Assembly: GCA_946497265.1 (NCBI GenBank)
Contig: CAMMKL010000001.1
Coordinates: forward strand, 1-25,209
DNA length: 25,209 bases
Reading direction: 5' to 3'
DNA from: an uncultured Clostridia bacterium
GTDB taxonomy: Bacteria; Bacillota; Clostridia; Oscillospirales; Acutalibacteraceae
Made by a program: the position numbers and the translations under genes. Numbering within the stretch: position 1 is the first letter of the stretch; the number at the start of each line of letters is the position of its first letter. Under the pieces are notes generated by a model that had not been told where the DNA came from, made no database searches, and was given only the letters and a program-made list of their open reading frames with translations. Shown piece by piece: positions 1 through 7,207 of the stretch.

Positions 1-1
1 A

Positions 2-832
2 GCCGTATCCGCGCAAGTGCGCGCGCAGGTGGCGCAGGAAGTGAAGGCACTGAAAGAAAAAGGGGTTACCCCAGGCCTTGCGGTGGTGATCGTGGGGGAC
101 GACCCAGCCTCCCGCGTTTATGTCAACAACAAAAAGAAGGCCTGCGCCGAAGTGGGGATTTATTCCGAGGAATACGCCCTGCCGGCGGAAACCACACAGG
201 AAGAGCTTTTGGGGCTGGTACATAAGCTGAACGGGAAAACGGATATCAACGGCATCCTGGTGCAATTGCCCTTACCGAAGCATCTGGATGAAAGCGCCGT
301 AATCACCGCGATCAATCCGCTTAAAGATGTAGACGCCTTCCACGTGAGCAACGTGGGGCGCATCATGCTGGGCGATTATCATTTTCTTCCCTGCACACCA
401 GCCGGCGTCATGGAGCTTCTCCATTCGGCAAACATTGAGGTATGCGGCAAGACCTGCGTCGTGGTGGGCCGCAGCAACATTGTAGGCAAGCCGATGGCGA
501 TGCTTTTGCTGCACGAAAACGGCACGGTGACCATTTGCCACAGCCGCACGAAAAACCTTTCGGAAATCTGCCGCGGGGCGGATATCCTGGTGGCGGCCGT
601 GGGCAAGCCGAGATTTATTACCGCGGATATGGTAAAGCCGGGCGCTGTGGTTATTGATGTGGGTATGGACCGGGACGAAAACGGCAAGCTGTGCGGCGAC
701 GTGGATTTTGCGGCCGTGGAGCCGATTGCCTCTTATATTACCCCCGTACCGGGCGGCGTGGGGCCGATGACCATTTCCATGCTGATGAAGAATACCCTGA
801 TGGCGGCCAAGCTGCAAAGCCGTACGGAATAA
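2..832 (+). CDS. folD: Bifunctional methylenetetrahydrofolate dehydrogenase / methenyltetrahydrofolate cyclohydrolase (5' end missing)
   Basis: FolD interconverts 5,10-methylene-THF, 5,10-methenyl-THF and 10-formyl-THF in cytosolic one-carbon metabolism. The frame is open to the window edge and its first visible residues (AVSAQVRAQV) match the region just after the usual FolD N-terminus, so the true start lies upstream and only about 10 residues are missing; the internal GTG at 17 is not the start. Visible motifs are the catalytic Tyr-x3-Lys (SRVYVNNKKKAC), ILVQLPLP, KDVDAFH, PCTPAGVMELL, the Rossmann segment VVGRSNIVGKPMAMLLL, and PVPGGVGPMT near the end. The usual DVDGFHP reads DVDAFHV here, a small deviation. 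A hairpin with a T tract follows the stop, so it is the last gene of its transcript. Identification is secure from the motifs. Confidence 0.97.
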   Translation, partial: AVSAQVRAQVAQEVKALKEKGVTPGLAVVIVGDDPASRVYVNNKKKACAEVGIYSEEYALPAETTQEELLGLVHKLNGKTDINGILVQLPLPKHLDESAVITAINPLKDVDAFHVSNVGRIMLGDYHFLPCTPAGVMELLHSANIEVCGKTCVVVGRSNIVGKPMAMLLLHENGTVTICHSRTKNLSEICRGADILVAAVGKPRFITADMVKPGAVVIDVGMDRDENGKLCGDVDFAAVEPIASYITPVPGGVGPMTISMLMKNTLMAAKLQSRTE

Positions 833-840
833 AAATCACC

Positions 841-880
841 GGAGGCGGTTGGGAGCCAATGCTCTGCCGCCTCTGCTTTT
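841..880 (+). terminator. Rho-independent terminator of folD
   Basis: A 7-bp stem (842-848 GAGGCGG with 867-873 CCGCCTC) begins 9 bases after the folD stop and is followed by CTTTT. The loop is long (18 bases), so the terminator is of moderate quality. Confidence 0.6.
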
Positions 881-1040
881 ACAGGTAACGGTTTTTCAAA
901 ATGCAGAAACATGTGAACAGCAGCAGTAAAATGAATTTCCGGACACGGGAAATCAATCTAATTACTTTGTTGTATGATAAACAGGTATGAATTCCAGGTT
1001 CTCTTAGAATGCAGATTATATAAAGGAACAAAAAGGCGGT

Positions 1041-1162
1041 TTGGGCATGGCCCAAGTTCTCAGTTTAGGTCTATGCCGGCGACGGCGCGTCGAACGGACA
1101 AGCCGTTTGCTTACTTTCCAGAAATGCCATGAAAAGGGCGGTTCGTTGGGGCTGAGCCGACG
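1041..1162 (+). other. Hairpin-rich leader ahead of the 1181 gene, possible structured RNA
   Basis: The 300 bases between the folD terminator and the next gene have no convincing ORF. Bases 881-1030 are AT-rich with a possible -10 (TATATA near 1018) and nothing else I recognise. Four local hairpins then follow: TTGGGC/GCCCAA at 1041-1055, GCCG-GCGA-CGGC with a GNRA-type tetraloop at 1075-1086, a 6-bp stem at 1092-1108 around ACAAG, and CGTTGG/CCGACG at 1144-1162 just before the Shine-Dalgarno sequence. It matches no riboswitch class that I recognise. Confidence 0.35.
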
Positions 1163-1180
1163 GAGAGAAGGGGGAAAACG

Positions 1181-2050
1181 ATGATACATATTCGGAAGAC
1201 GTGGGCGGGCGTCACACAGCTTGTCTGTTTGGGCATAGCAATCTTGCTCTGTTTGGCGGGCAACGCCATCTACCGTACCTTTGAAATAAAGCTCAGATAC
1301 CTTTTGCTACAGTGGACGGGAAATACGCAGGCGGGCGATATGCTTTTACCAATCGTAGGGATATTCCTCTTGTCTTCGGCCTTGCTTTGTACGCTATATA
1401 AGGCGCTTTATCCCCGGGACAACCCGTTCGCCTGGGTTACCCGCAAGCCATCCCGGCTGTTTTGGCCGCTCCTGCTGTCTGCCGGACTTGCCTTTCAGCC
1501 CATATATTCCCTGTTTATCGCCCTTTCATCGTATGTTATGCAATCTACGTTATGGTTTTGGTGCTTTCAAGTATTGGGCGCCGTCTTACACATAGCGGTT
1601 TATTCTGTGGCGGTACTGTTGGTTTGCCGGGCGGCTTGTTTTGGCGGTATTCCGAAAATGCCCCAAATCCGGTCGTTGTTTGCCCGCAGAAAGTGCAAAG
1701 TGCTCGCGCTGTGCGGGGGCCTTCTGATCCTGCTGGGGCAAGTAGTGGACTGGCTGATTTCTCTTTCCCTGTTATCTTTCCCGGAACATGCAGAGGACTC
1801 CCTGTTGGGCGTATTGGATGTACTCGCTATCAGCGAACGTTGGTCGAATGTTTCACGCACGGTTCAAGAGGTAGGGTTTTATGCGGGTACTTTTTTGCTG
1901 CTTGTTGCCTTTTATCTTGCGGCGCACGATCGGCTGGAAATGCCGGAGTTCCGGCGGACGGGCGGTTTTCAGGAAGAATCCCCCTTCGATAACGGTGAAG
2001 ACGGATGGGACGGGGAAATGGATAAGGAGTCGCAGGAAACCATTCATTGA
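1181..2050 (+). CDS. Polytopic membrane protein of unknown function
   Basis: I do not recognise this 289-residue protein. It shows about six hydrophobic segments: roughly residues 12-30, 54-75, 91-113, 122-148, 172-196 and 230-248. A conserved-looking YPRDNPFAW lies in the loop after segment 2, and the C-terminal tail of about 35 residues is strongly acidic and probably cytoplasmic. The ATG follows GAGAAGGGGG at good spacing. The aminoglycoside nucleotidyltransferase gene starts 38 bases after the stop without an intervening terminator, so the two are likely co-transcribed. No transporter signature, signal peptide or catalytic motif is visible. Membrane location is supported by the sequence; function is unknown. 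Confidence 0.8.
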   Translation: MIHIRKTWAGVTQLVCLGIAILLCLAGNAIYRTFEIKLRYLLLQWTGNTQAGDMLLPIVGIFLLSSALLCTLYKALYPRDNPFAWVTRKPSRLFWPLLLSAGLAFQPIYSLFIALSSYVMQSTLWFWCFQVLGAVLHIAVYSVAVLLVCRAACFGGIPKMPQIRSLFARRKCKVLALCGGLLILLGQVVDWLISLSLLSFPEHAEDSLLGVLDVLAISERWSNVSRTVQEVGFYAGTFLLLVAFYLAAHDRLEMPEFRRTGGFQEESPFDNGEDGWDGEMDKESQETIH

Positions 2051-2088
2051 AATGTGTGTAGGATGTGAAAGCGGGAGATAAAGCCAAT

Positions 2089-3009
2089 ATGAGAAGCGAA
2101 CAGGAAATGTATGACCTGATTTTAGAAGTGGCGCGCCGGGACGAGCGGATACGGGCGGTGTACCAGAATGGCTCGCGTGTCAATCCCAATGCGCCGCGTG
2201 ATATTTTCCAGGATTACGACATAGTATATGTGGTGAAGGAGACCGCTTCTTTCCGCCGGCAGGAACGTTGGCTTGATGTTTTTGGAAAGCGGCTTTATAT
2301 GCAGAAACCGGAAGAAATGGATGCGATGCTGGGGAAGGAAGCCGACTTGGAACACTGCTATGGCTATTTGATGCAATTCTCCGACGGCAACCGGCTGGAT
2401 CTGCATTTGCAGACGCTTTGTTATAGCCGCAGGGAAATCGTCAAGGACAAGCTGTGCCGGACTCTGTTGGATAAAGATGGGGCCCTGCCCGCAATCCCGG
2501 ATGTTACCGACCGGGATTATTGGGTGAAAAAACCCGGCCAGGCGCAGTTTTCCTGTTGCTGCAATGAATTTTGGTGGCTAATGAACAATGTGGCTAAGGG
2601 GCTGTGGCGAAAGGAAATCCCTTACGTTATAGACATGCTGGAGCGTTACGTCCGCCCACAGCTGGTTGCCATGCTTTCCTGGTACATTGGTATTCAAACC
2701 GGCTTTTCCTGTAGTGTGGGGAAAAGCGGGAAATATCTGCAGCGTCTTCTTCCACCGGAATGTTGGGAGCGCTTTGTACAGACCTATTCCGCCGCCGTCA
2801 TCCCGCAAATTTGGCGGGCGGTTTTTGCCATGTGCGATTTGTTTGAGGAAACCGCCCTTCTGGTTGCGAACGCCCTTTCGCTTTGCTACAACCAAGAAGA
2901 GGGGAGCAACAGCCGCTTTTTTCTGGAGAATGCCTACTGCTTGCCTCAAAACGCTGAGGATGTCATTCAAACGCCTTTCCCATCAAAAGGAGATAAAAAT
3001 AGGATATAA
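2089..3009 (+). CDS. Aminoglycoside 6-adenylyltransferase-like protein, ANT(6) / AadE family
   Basis: The protein resembles streptomycin adenylyltransferases ANT(6), which transfer AMP from ATP to the 6-OH of streptomycin. It starts MRSEQEMYDLIL, has the nucleotidyltransferase GSR at residues 28-30, the metal-binding DYD at 42-44 (FQDYDIVY) and a later RLDLHL. The C-terminal helical domain contains CCNEFWW, KGLWRKEIPYVID and SWYIGIQTGFSCSVGK, all typical of the family. The length of 306 residues fits. ATG 2089 is preferred over an in-frame GTG at 2065 because GGGAGA sits just before it and the family N-terminus starts there. No mobile element flanks the gene, so it looks intrinsic to the chromosome. 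Whether it confers resistance cannot be told from sequence. Confidence 0.88.
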   Translation: MRSEQEMYDLILEVARRDERIRAVYQNGSRVNPNAPRDIFQDYDIVYVVKETASFRRQERWLDVFGKRLYMQKPEEMDAMLGKEADLEHCYGYLMQFSDGNRLDLHLQTLCYSRREIVKDKLCRTLLDKDGALPAIPDVTDRDYWVKKPGQAQFSCCCNEFWWLMNNVAKGLWRKEIPYVIDMLERYVRPQLVAMLSWYIGIQTGFSCSVGKSGKYLQRLLPPECWERFVQTYSAAVIPQIWRAVFAMCDLFEETALLVANALSLCYNQEEGSNSRFFLENAYCLPQNAEDVIQTPFPSKGDKNRI

Positions 3010-3010
3010 A

Positions 3011-3059
3011 GAAATGATCCCGTCCAACCGAAAAGTTGGACGGGATCATTTCTTTCTTT
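3011..3059 (+). terminator. Strong terminator after the ANT(6)-like gene
   Basis: A perfect 18-bp stem (3011-3028 with 3035-3052, loop CGAAAA) begins one base after the stop codon and runs into TTTCTTT. On the minus strand the same stem may also stop the converging ABC operon, though its T tract there is poor. Bases 3060-3143 hold a small palindrome (GTGAAAA/TTTTCAC, 3083-3099) and an orphan AGGAGG at 3131. Confidence 0.92.
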
Positions 3060-3143
3060 ATTTGTCAGCTATTCGGTTTACGGTGAAAAACGTTTTCACA
3101 GACGGTACCTTTAGGAGCCTTTATTATACAAGGAGGCGATGCC

Positions 3144-3791
3144 CTAATGGGATGATCCCAGATCTTTTTTCTGATAGATGTTTAGTGAGATATGATAGGA
3201 AAGAGACAGAAAAAAGAGCAGCACACAAGCGATCAAGAGGGCGGTCAGCAGGGGAGAGGCCATAAAAATACGAAGCATAGCCGTTTGTTCTAGGCCCCAA
3301 AGGAGCAAGCCTTCCAAACCGGCTACCACCAAAATGCACAGGATCATAACGGCCCGGCCCTTTTCTGCGCCGAAACGGTAGATGCACGGCAGCATGAGAG
3401 CCGTCATCAGGAGCATAGCGGAGGTAAAGACGCCCAGATGAAGCATAAGCTGTACAATGTTCGGGTTGCCATGAACCAGTTGGGAAACAAAGGACAATAG
3501 AAAACCCAGTACCACCGTAAGGGCTGTTAACAGTAGTGCTACCAAATATTTTGCGCGTACCATCGCCCTGCGGGTAACGGCCAGCGAAAGGGCGTACTGA
3601 TCCCATTTAGCTGCCTCGTCGTATCCAAAGGTTCCCATTACGAAGGAAATCCCCAGAACAGATAACACGCCGAGCAAAAACGAGGACAGATTGCTGAACA
3701 TGCCGATGATGGCATATAAGATTATTAGCATCAGATAAAATTTGATGTTGTGTTTCAGTACAATATAATCCTTCACGACCAATCCGTTCAT
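3144..3791 (-). CDS. ABC-2 type transporter permease subunit
   Basis: This is a 215-residue protein with about six membrane segments, beginning MNGLVVKDYIVLKHNIKFYL and carrying the FGYDEAAKWDQYALSLAVTRR segment typical of short ABC-2 family permeases found with YtrB-like ATPases. It should form the membrane part of an exporter together with the ATPase encoded upstream. Its ATG overlaps the ATPase stop in an ATGA (3788-3791), which indicates translational coupling. The membrane strands are 20-25 residues each and run almost to the C-terminus. The substrate is unknown; relatives are linked to cell-envelope stress or antimicrobial peptides, but that is family knowledge rather than evidence from this locus. 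Confidence 0.9.
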   Translation of the reverse strand: MNGLVVKDYIVLKHNIKFYLMLIILYAIIGMFSNLSSFLLGVLSVLGISFVMGTFGYDEAAKWDQYALSLAVTRRAMVRAKYLVALLLTALTVVLGFLLSFVSQLVHGNPNIVQLMLHLGVFTSAMLLMTALMLPCIYRFGAEKGRAVMILCILVVAGLEGLLLWGLEQTAMLRIFMASPLLTALLIACVLLFFLSLSYHISLNIYQKKDLGSSH

Positions 3792-4648
3792 TTTACTTCA
3801 CCCCTTATATAAAACAACATGATCTCCTCAATGTTTGCAGGGTCTACGACAGCATCCGGGTGCCGCCGGGTAAAGGCATACCGGTCATTGAGTAAGGCTT
3901 CGTACCCAAACTGGCTTTTGCGGTATCGAAGGATTTCGGAAGCTCTTAATTTCTGAAAATCCAATGCGGAACACTTTAAAACGCCCATTTTGCCCGCGAG
4001 TTCGTCTTTGGGGCGGGAAAATACGAGGTTTCCTTTGTGAATGAAAGCGATATAATCCGCTATTTTATCCAGATCGCTTGTGATATGGGAGGAAATCAGG
4101 ATGGAATGCGCTTCATCTTGAATAAAATCCAAGAAAATATCTAGAATTTCTTCCCGTACAATGGGATCCAGGCCGCTGGTAGCTTCATCCAAAATCAACA
4201 ATCTGGGCCGGTGCGCCAGGGCTGCGGCGATGTTCAGCTTCATAGTCATACCTTTGGAGAATTGTTTGATCTGTTTGTTTTGCGGAAGGTCAAATTTTTT
4301 CAGATAACCCCGGTATAAAGCGCCGTCCCAATTTTTATAGATCCTTTTTAGGATGGATTCTATATCGCCCGCTGTCAAGCAGGAATGGAACCCGCTGTTG
4401 TCGAACACCACGCCGATTTGTTCCTTAATAGCCTGTTCGTCCTTTTTGTGATCGAGCCCCAGTACCGAGATGCTGCCGCCGTCGATGGCAATCAGGTTGA
4501 GGATCGCCTTGATGGTAGTGGTCTTACCGGCCCCGTTTTCGCCTACAAACCCGAGGATACACCCCATCGGCAGGGAAAAGGTTACGCGGTTTAACTGGAA
4601 GTCGGCATATTGTTTGCATAAGCCTTCAATGTGTAGTGCTTCTGTCAT
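3788..4648 (-). CDS. ABC transporter ATP-binding protein, YtrB/BcrA type
   Basis: This 286-residue ATPase has Walker A GENGAGKTT (residues 36-44), Walker B LLILDEATSGLD (150-161) and a conserved SSHI switch histidine. The signature reads FSKGM (130-134) rather than LSGGQ, and the Q-loop position reads VVFDN; both deviations are common in this exporter subfamily. About 80 C-terminal residues follow the core. It starts 2 bases after the GntR stop and overlaps the permease start by 4 bases, giving the order regulator, ATPase, permease. The product should energise the permease at the inner face of the membrane. The exported compound cannot be deduced. Confidence 0.95.
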   Translation of the reverse strand: MTEALHIEGLCKQYADFQLNRVTFSLPMGCILGFVGENGAGKTTTIKAILNLIAIDGGSISVLGLDHKKDEQAIKEQIGVVFDNSGFHSCLTAGDIESILKRIYKNWDGALYRGYLKKFDLPQNKQIKQFSKGMTMKLNIAAALAHRPRLLILDEATSGLDPIVREEILDIFLDFIQDEAHSILISSHITSDLDKIADYIAFIHKGNLVFSRPKDELAGKMGVLKCSALDFQKLRASEILRYRKSQFGYEALLNDRYAFTRRHPDAVVDPANIEEIMLFYIRGEVK

Positions 4649-4650
4649 GG

Positions 4651-5025
4651 TTATTCTCCTTTATACAGAACAGAGAGGATTTCAGCAAGCTCTTCGCAGG
4701 GGATGCCGCTGCTTTTGGCGAGATCCACTGCTTTTTGCAGATACTCCTCGGCCTGGCGCAGGGTCTCTTCACGAAAGAATTCCGAGTTTTTGCGCGCGAC
4801 AAAACTGCCTTTGCCCGCCACGGTTTCGATAAAACCTTCCTGTTCCAGGTCGGCATACGCCCGCTTCGTGGTAATCACGCTGATGCGCAGCTCTTTTGCC
4901 AGCAGGCGCATGCTGGGCAGGGCGCTGCCTTCCGGCAAAGCTCCGCTGATGATCAAACCTTTCATTTGAGAGGTTATCTGCTCATAAATCGGTTTGTCGC
5001 TGGAATTGCTGATGATAATATCCAT
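4651..5025 (-). CDS. GntR family transcriptional regulator, YtrA subfamily
   Basis: This short 124-residue regulator has an N-terminal GntR winged helix (PIYEQITSQMKGLIISG, then LPSMRLLAKELRIS and TKRAYADLEQEGFIETVAGKGSFVA) and a C-terminal dimerisation tail of only about 45 residues. That architecture is typical of the YtrA subfamily, which represses adjacent ABC exporter operons. AGGAG lies 7 bases before the ATG. It is the first gene of the operon with the ATPase and permease, and the near-perfect palindrome over its promoter is the obvious candidate site for autoregulation. The inducer is unknown. Confidence 0.95.
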   Translation of the reverse strand: MDIIISNSSDKPIYEQITSQMKGLIISGALPEGSALPSMRLLAKELRISVITTKRAYADLEQEGFIETVAGKGSFVARKNSEFFREETLRQAEEYLQKAVDLAKSSGIPCEELAEILSVLYKGE

Positions 5026-5039
5026 GGATAGGCTCCTTT

Positions 5040-5095
5040 GATATACTGTATATATACGGTATACACAGTATATCCTGAAAACGATATCTTGTCAA
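5040..5095 (-). promoter_or_regulatory. Promoter and palindromic operator of the GntR-ABC operon
   Basis: On the minus strand a consensus -35 TTGACA (5090-5095) and a -10 TATACT (5067-5072) are separated by exactly 17 bases. A palindrome with 15-bp arms and one mismatch spans 5040-5074 around a 5-base centre. It covers the -10 element and the start site, so bound repressor would block transcription. The half-site core is TATACTGTAT. Confidence 0.88.
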
Positions 5096-5370
5096 GCGTT
5101 AAATGCTGCTTTTTTCTGGAAACGGTACCGATTGCCGGCCGCCAGGGTGGTATACGTTTTGTTGTATTGATCTTGCCGTCGCCTCATGTCATTTAGCCAT
5201 GCAGTTAAATGCGATGGTTTAGGTATATGAACCAATCATGAATAAAAGTTGAAATATTTTCTTTTTTCTTAAATTTCAAATGATTTTCATAAAACCATCA
5301 CATTTCCTTCCTATACTAAAATCATTCCAAATAGCTTACAAGAACTTCTTCTTCTTTTTCTCTCTCCAAA

Positions 5371-5398
5371 GCCGTCTCGCAAAGAGGCGGCTTTTCTC
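5371..5398 (+). terminator. Hairpin with T tract and no obvious gene
   Basis: GCCGTCTC (5371-5378) pairs with GAGGCGGC (5384-5391) with one G-U pair, followed by TTTTCTCTTTT on the plus strand. No plus-strand gene precedes it; bases 5096-5370 are AT-rich and I see no coding sequence there. It may be a backup stop for gapN on the other strand or end a small RNA. Confidence 0.45.
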
Positions 5399-5420
5399 TT
5401 TTGCGATTGACGTTGATAAC

Positions 5421-5469
5421 TTAAAAAAGAAAGCCGGGGCTTTGCATCAGCGAGTGCCACGGCTTTCTT
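5421..5469 (-). terminator. Terminator of gapN
   Basis: A perfect 10-bp stem (5427-5436 with 5460-5469) lies 5 bases beyond the gapN stop on the minus strand and leads into a run of six T residues. The 23-base interior can fold further (GGC/GCC and GCAT/GTGC). Confidence 0.8.
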
Positions 5470-5474
5470 ACTAT

Positions 5475-6923
5475 TTAGTTTTCCGCCAGATTGATGGTAA
5501 CCGCCTTGGGACGTGTCATGGATTCTATGGAATAGCGTACGCCCTGAGTCCCCATTCCCGAACTTTTAACCCCCAGAAAAGGGAAGTTATCCGGCCCGCG
5601 TTCCGGCTTATTGTTGATTTGAACGGTACCGACTTCCAAATGCCCGGCGATGTGAAACGCCCGGTTGAGGTTGTTTGTGAATACGGAGGATTGCAGTCCA
5701 TATTCCGAGCGGTTGGCGATTTCCACCGCTTCTTCAACACAGGCAACCCGGATAATGGGAAGCACAGGTCCAAACGGTTCTACCCAAGCCAGTTCCATAT
5801 CGGTCGTTACCCGGTCGAGAAGGGTAGGGTAAAGCAGGTTGCCCTCCCGCCGGTTTCCGGTAATGGGAACCGCGCCCTGCTGAATCGCAGCGTGTATCAG
5901 CCCTTCGACAAAGTCGGCGGATTTTTTGCTGATTAAGGGTGTGATGGTTACCCCTTCGCCGCGCGGATCACCAACTTTGAGCCTTTCAATGCGCGCTTTG
6001 AGCTTTTCAATCAGGAGGTCGGCAACGCTGTCTTGTACCAATATCCGTTTAACAGCGGTGCACCGCTGCCCTGAATAGGAATAGGCGCCGTCAACAATAT
6101 TGTCGGCGGCAAAATCCAAATCTGCGTCTTCCAGTACGATAGCGGCGTCCTTCCCGCCAAGCTCCAAAATCATCGGCTTCATACTCGTCAGAAGGGAGAT
6201 ATGTTCCCCGACTTCGGTGCTTCCCGTAAAATTGATAAAATCAACGGAATCATGCGTCACGATGTAGTCGCCGATTACACTGCCAAGCCCTGTTACGGTG
6301 TTGAGCACCCCCTTTGGGATCCCCGCCTCTTCTAGGGCTTTTACCATGTTCAAGGCACTGATCGCCCCTTGCGTGGCCGGTTTTAATAGAACCGTATTGC
6401 CACCCATCAAAGCAGGGCCAATTTTGGAAACCGCCTGGTTAACAGGGTAGTGAAACGGCGAAAACGCCAGCACGGTCCCCATAGGTACCCGTGTGACGCA
6501 GCTCATTTAGCTGCGCGAGCCGCCGGGGAAGCTGTCTCCGAAGATGGCTTCGCCGTGCAGGCTTTTCCCTACGTCTGCAGTATAGCGCAGCAAATCGGCA
6601 GAGCGTTTGACCTCGGATACGGCCGATTTTTTGTCCTTGGCAATCTCCATGACAAGGCAGTCGGAGAGGGCTTCCACCCGGCTTTCCAGGATATCGGCGG
6701 CACGGTATAGGATTTCCGCCTTTTTGTAGACGGGATACCGTTCCCAAGATTTTTGGCTCTTTTTGGCGGCCTGTGCCGCCTGATCAAATTCTGTTTGCGA
6801 CATAGAGGAAATCGAGCCGAGGAGCGAGCCGTCCACCGGAGAAATAACAGGAATGGGATCGTTTTCCTTTGCCGTAACCCATTCACCATTTACCAAATTG
6901 CCATAAACGGGTTGTTTGTTCAA
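5475..6923 (-). pseudogene. gapN: NADP-dependent non-phosphorylating glyceraldehyde-3-phosphate dehydrogenase, interrupted by a stop codon
   Basis: Both parts align along their whole length with GapN, which oxidises glyceraldehyde-3-phosphate to 3-phosphoglycerate while making NADPH. The frame is broken by a single TAA at 6507-6509 (codon 139), between GDSFPGGSRS and MSCVTRVPMG; streptococcal GapN has Lys there, so AAA to TAA would explain it. There is no frameshift. Downstream, the catalytic Cys (YSGQRCTAVKR) and Glu (ELGGKD) are intact, but the usual oxyanion Asn in PFNYPVN is His (PFHYPVN), one base away. The likely start is TTG at 6923, since GAGGTGG lies 6 bases before it; an ATG at 6938 has no ribosome site. 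An ATG directly follows the TAA (TAAATG), so reinitiation is conceivable, but no ribosome site is seen. Without the stop the protein would be about 481 residues, normal for the family. Confidence 0.9.
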
Positions 6924-7106
6924 TGTGGACCACCTCATTCATAAATCAGGTTACATTAAGTATGTGCCAATTTTTGAAGAGTATGAAAGATTGGGGAGAA
7001 AAGGATAAAGAAGATGAAATCGGTTTGCTGATAAAGATTTAGAAGAAGTTATATAAAAAGCCGGAGCCTCACCATTGAGCTCAGATGTTACGGGAAAAAC
7101 ACCAGA

Positions 7107-7145
7107 AAGGCAGCGCCTAGATACGATTGGCGCTGCCTTCTTTTA
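7107..7145. terminator. Bidirectional terminator between gapN and the HAAS-domain gene
   Basis: A perfect 11-bp stem AAGGCAGCGCC/GGCGCTGCCTT (7107-7117 with 7129-7139) has TTTT on the plus side and TTTCTGGTGTTTTT on the minus side. Its likely main job is to end the minus-strand PadR-HAAS operon. Bases 6924-7106 carry no credible gene. Confidence 0.75.
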
Positions 7146-7207
7146 TTAAAATGAAAGATACTCCACCGAAGACGACAACAGGCGGCCGTGGTGCATGGCC
7201 TTGCCTC

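Noticed and set aside
272..817. 181-codon open frame on minus opposite folD
   Set aside because: It is a shadow of the well-conserved folD frame.
5280..5936. 218-codon open frame on plus across the end of gapN
   Set aside because: It runs through two hairpins and antisense to conserved GapN sequence, with no ribosome site.
6962..7042. 26-codon ORF on plus (starts MCQFLKSMKDWG) upstream of gapN
   Set aside because: No ribosome site, no similarity that I recognise and short enough to be chance; kept only as a note.
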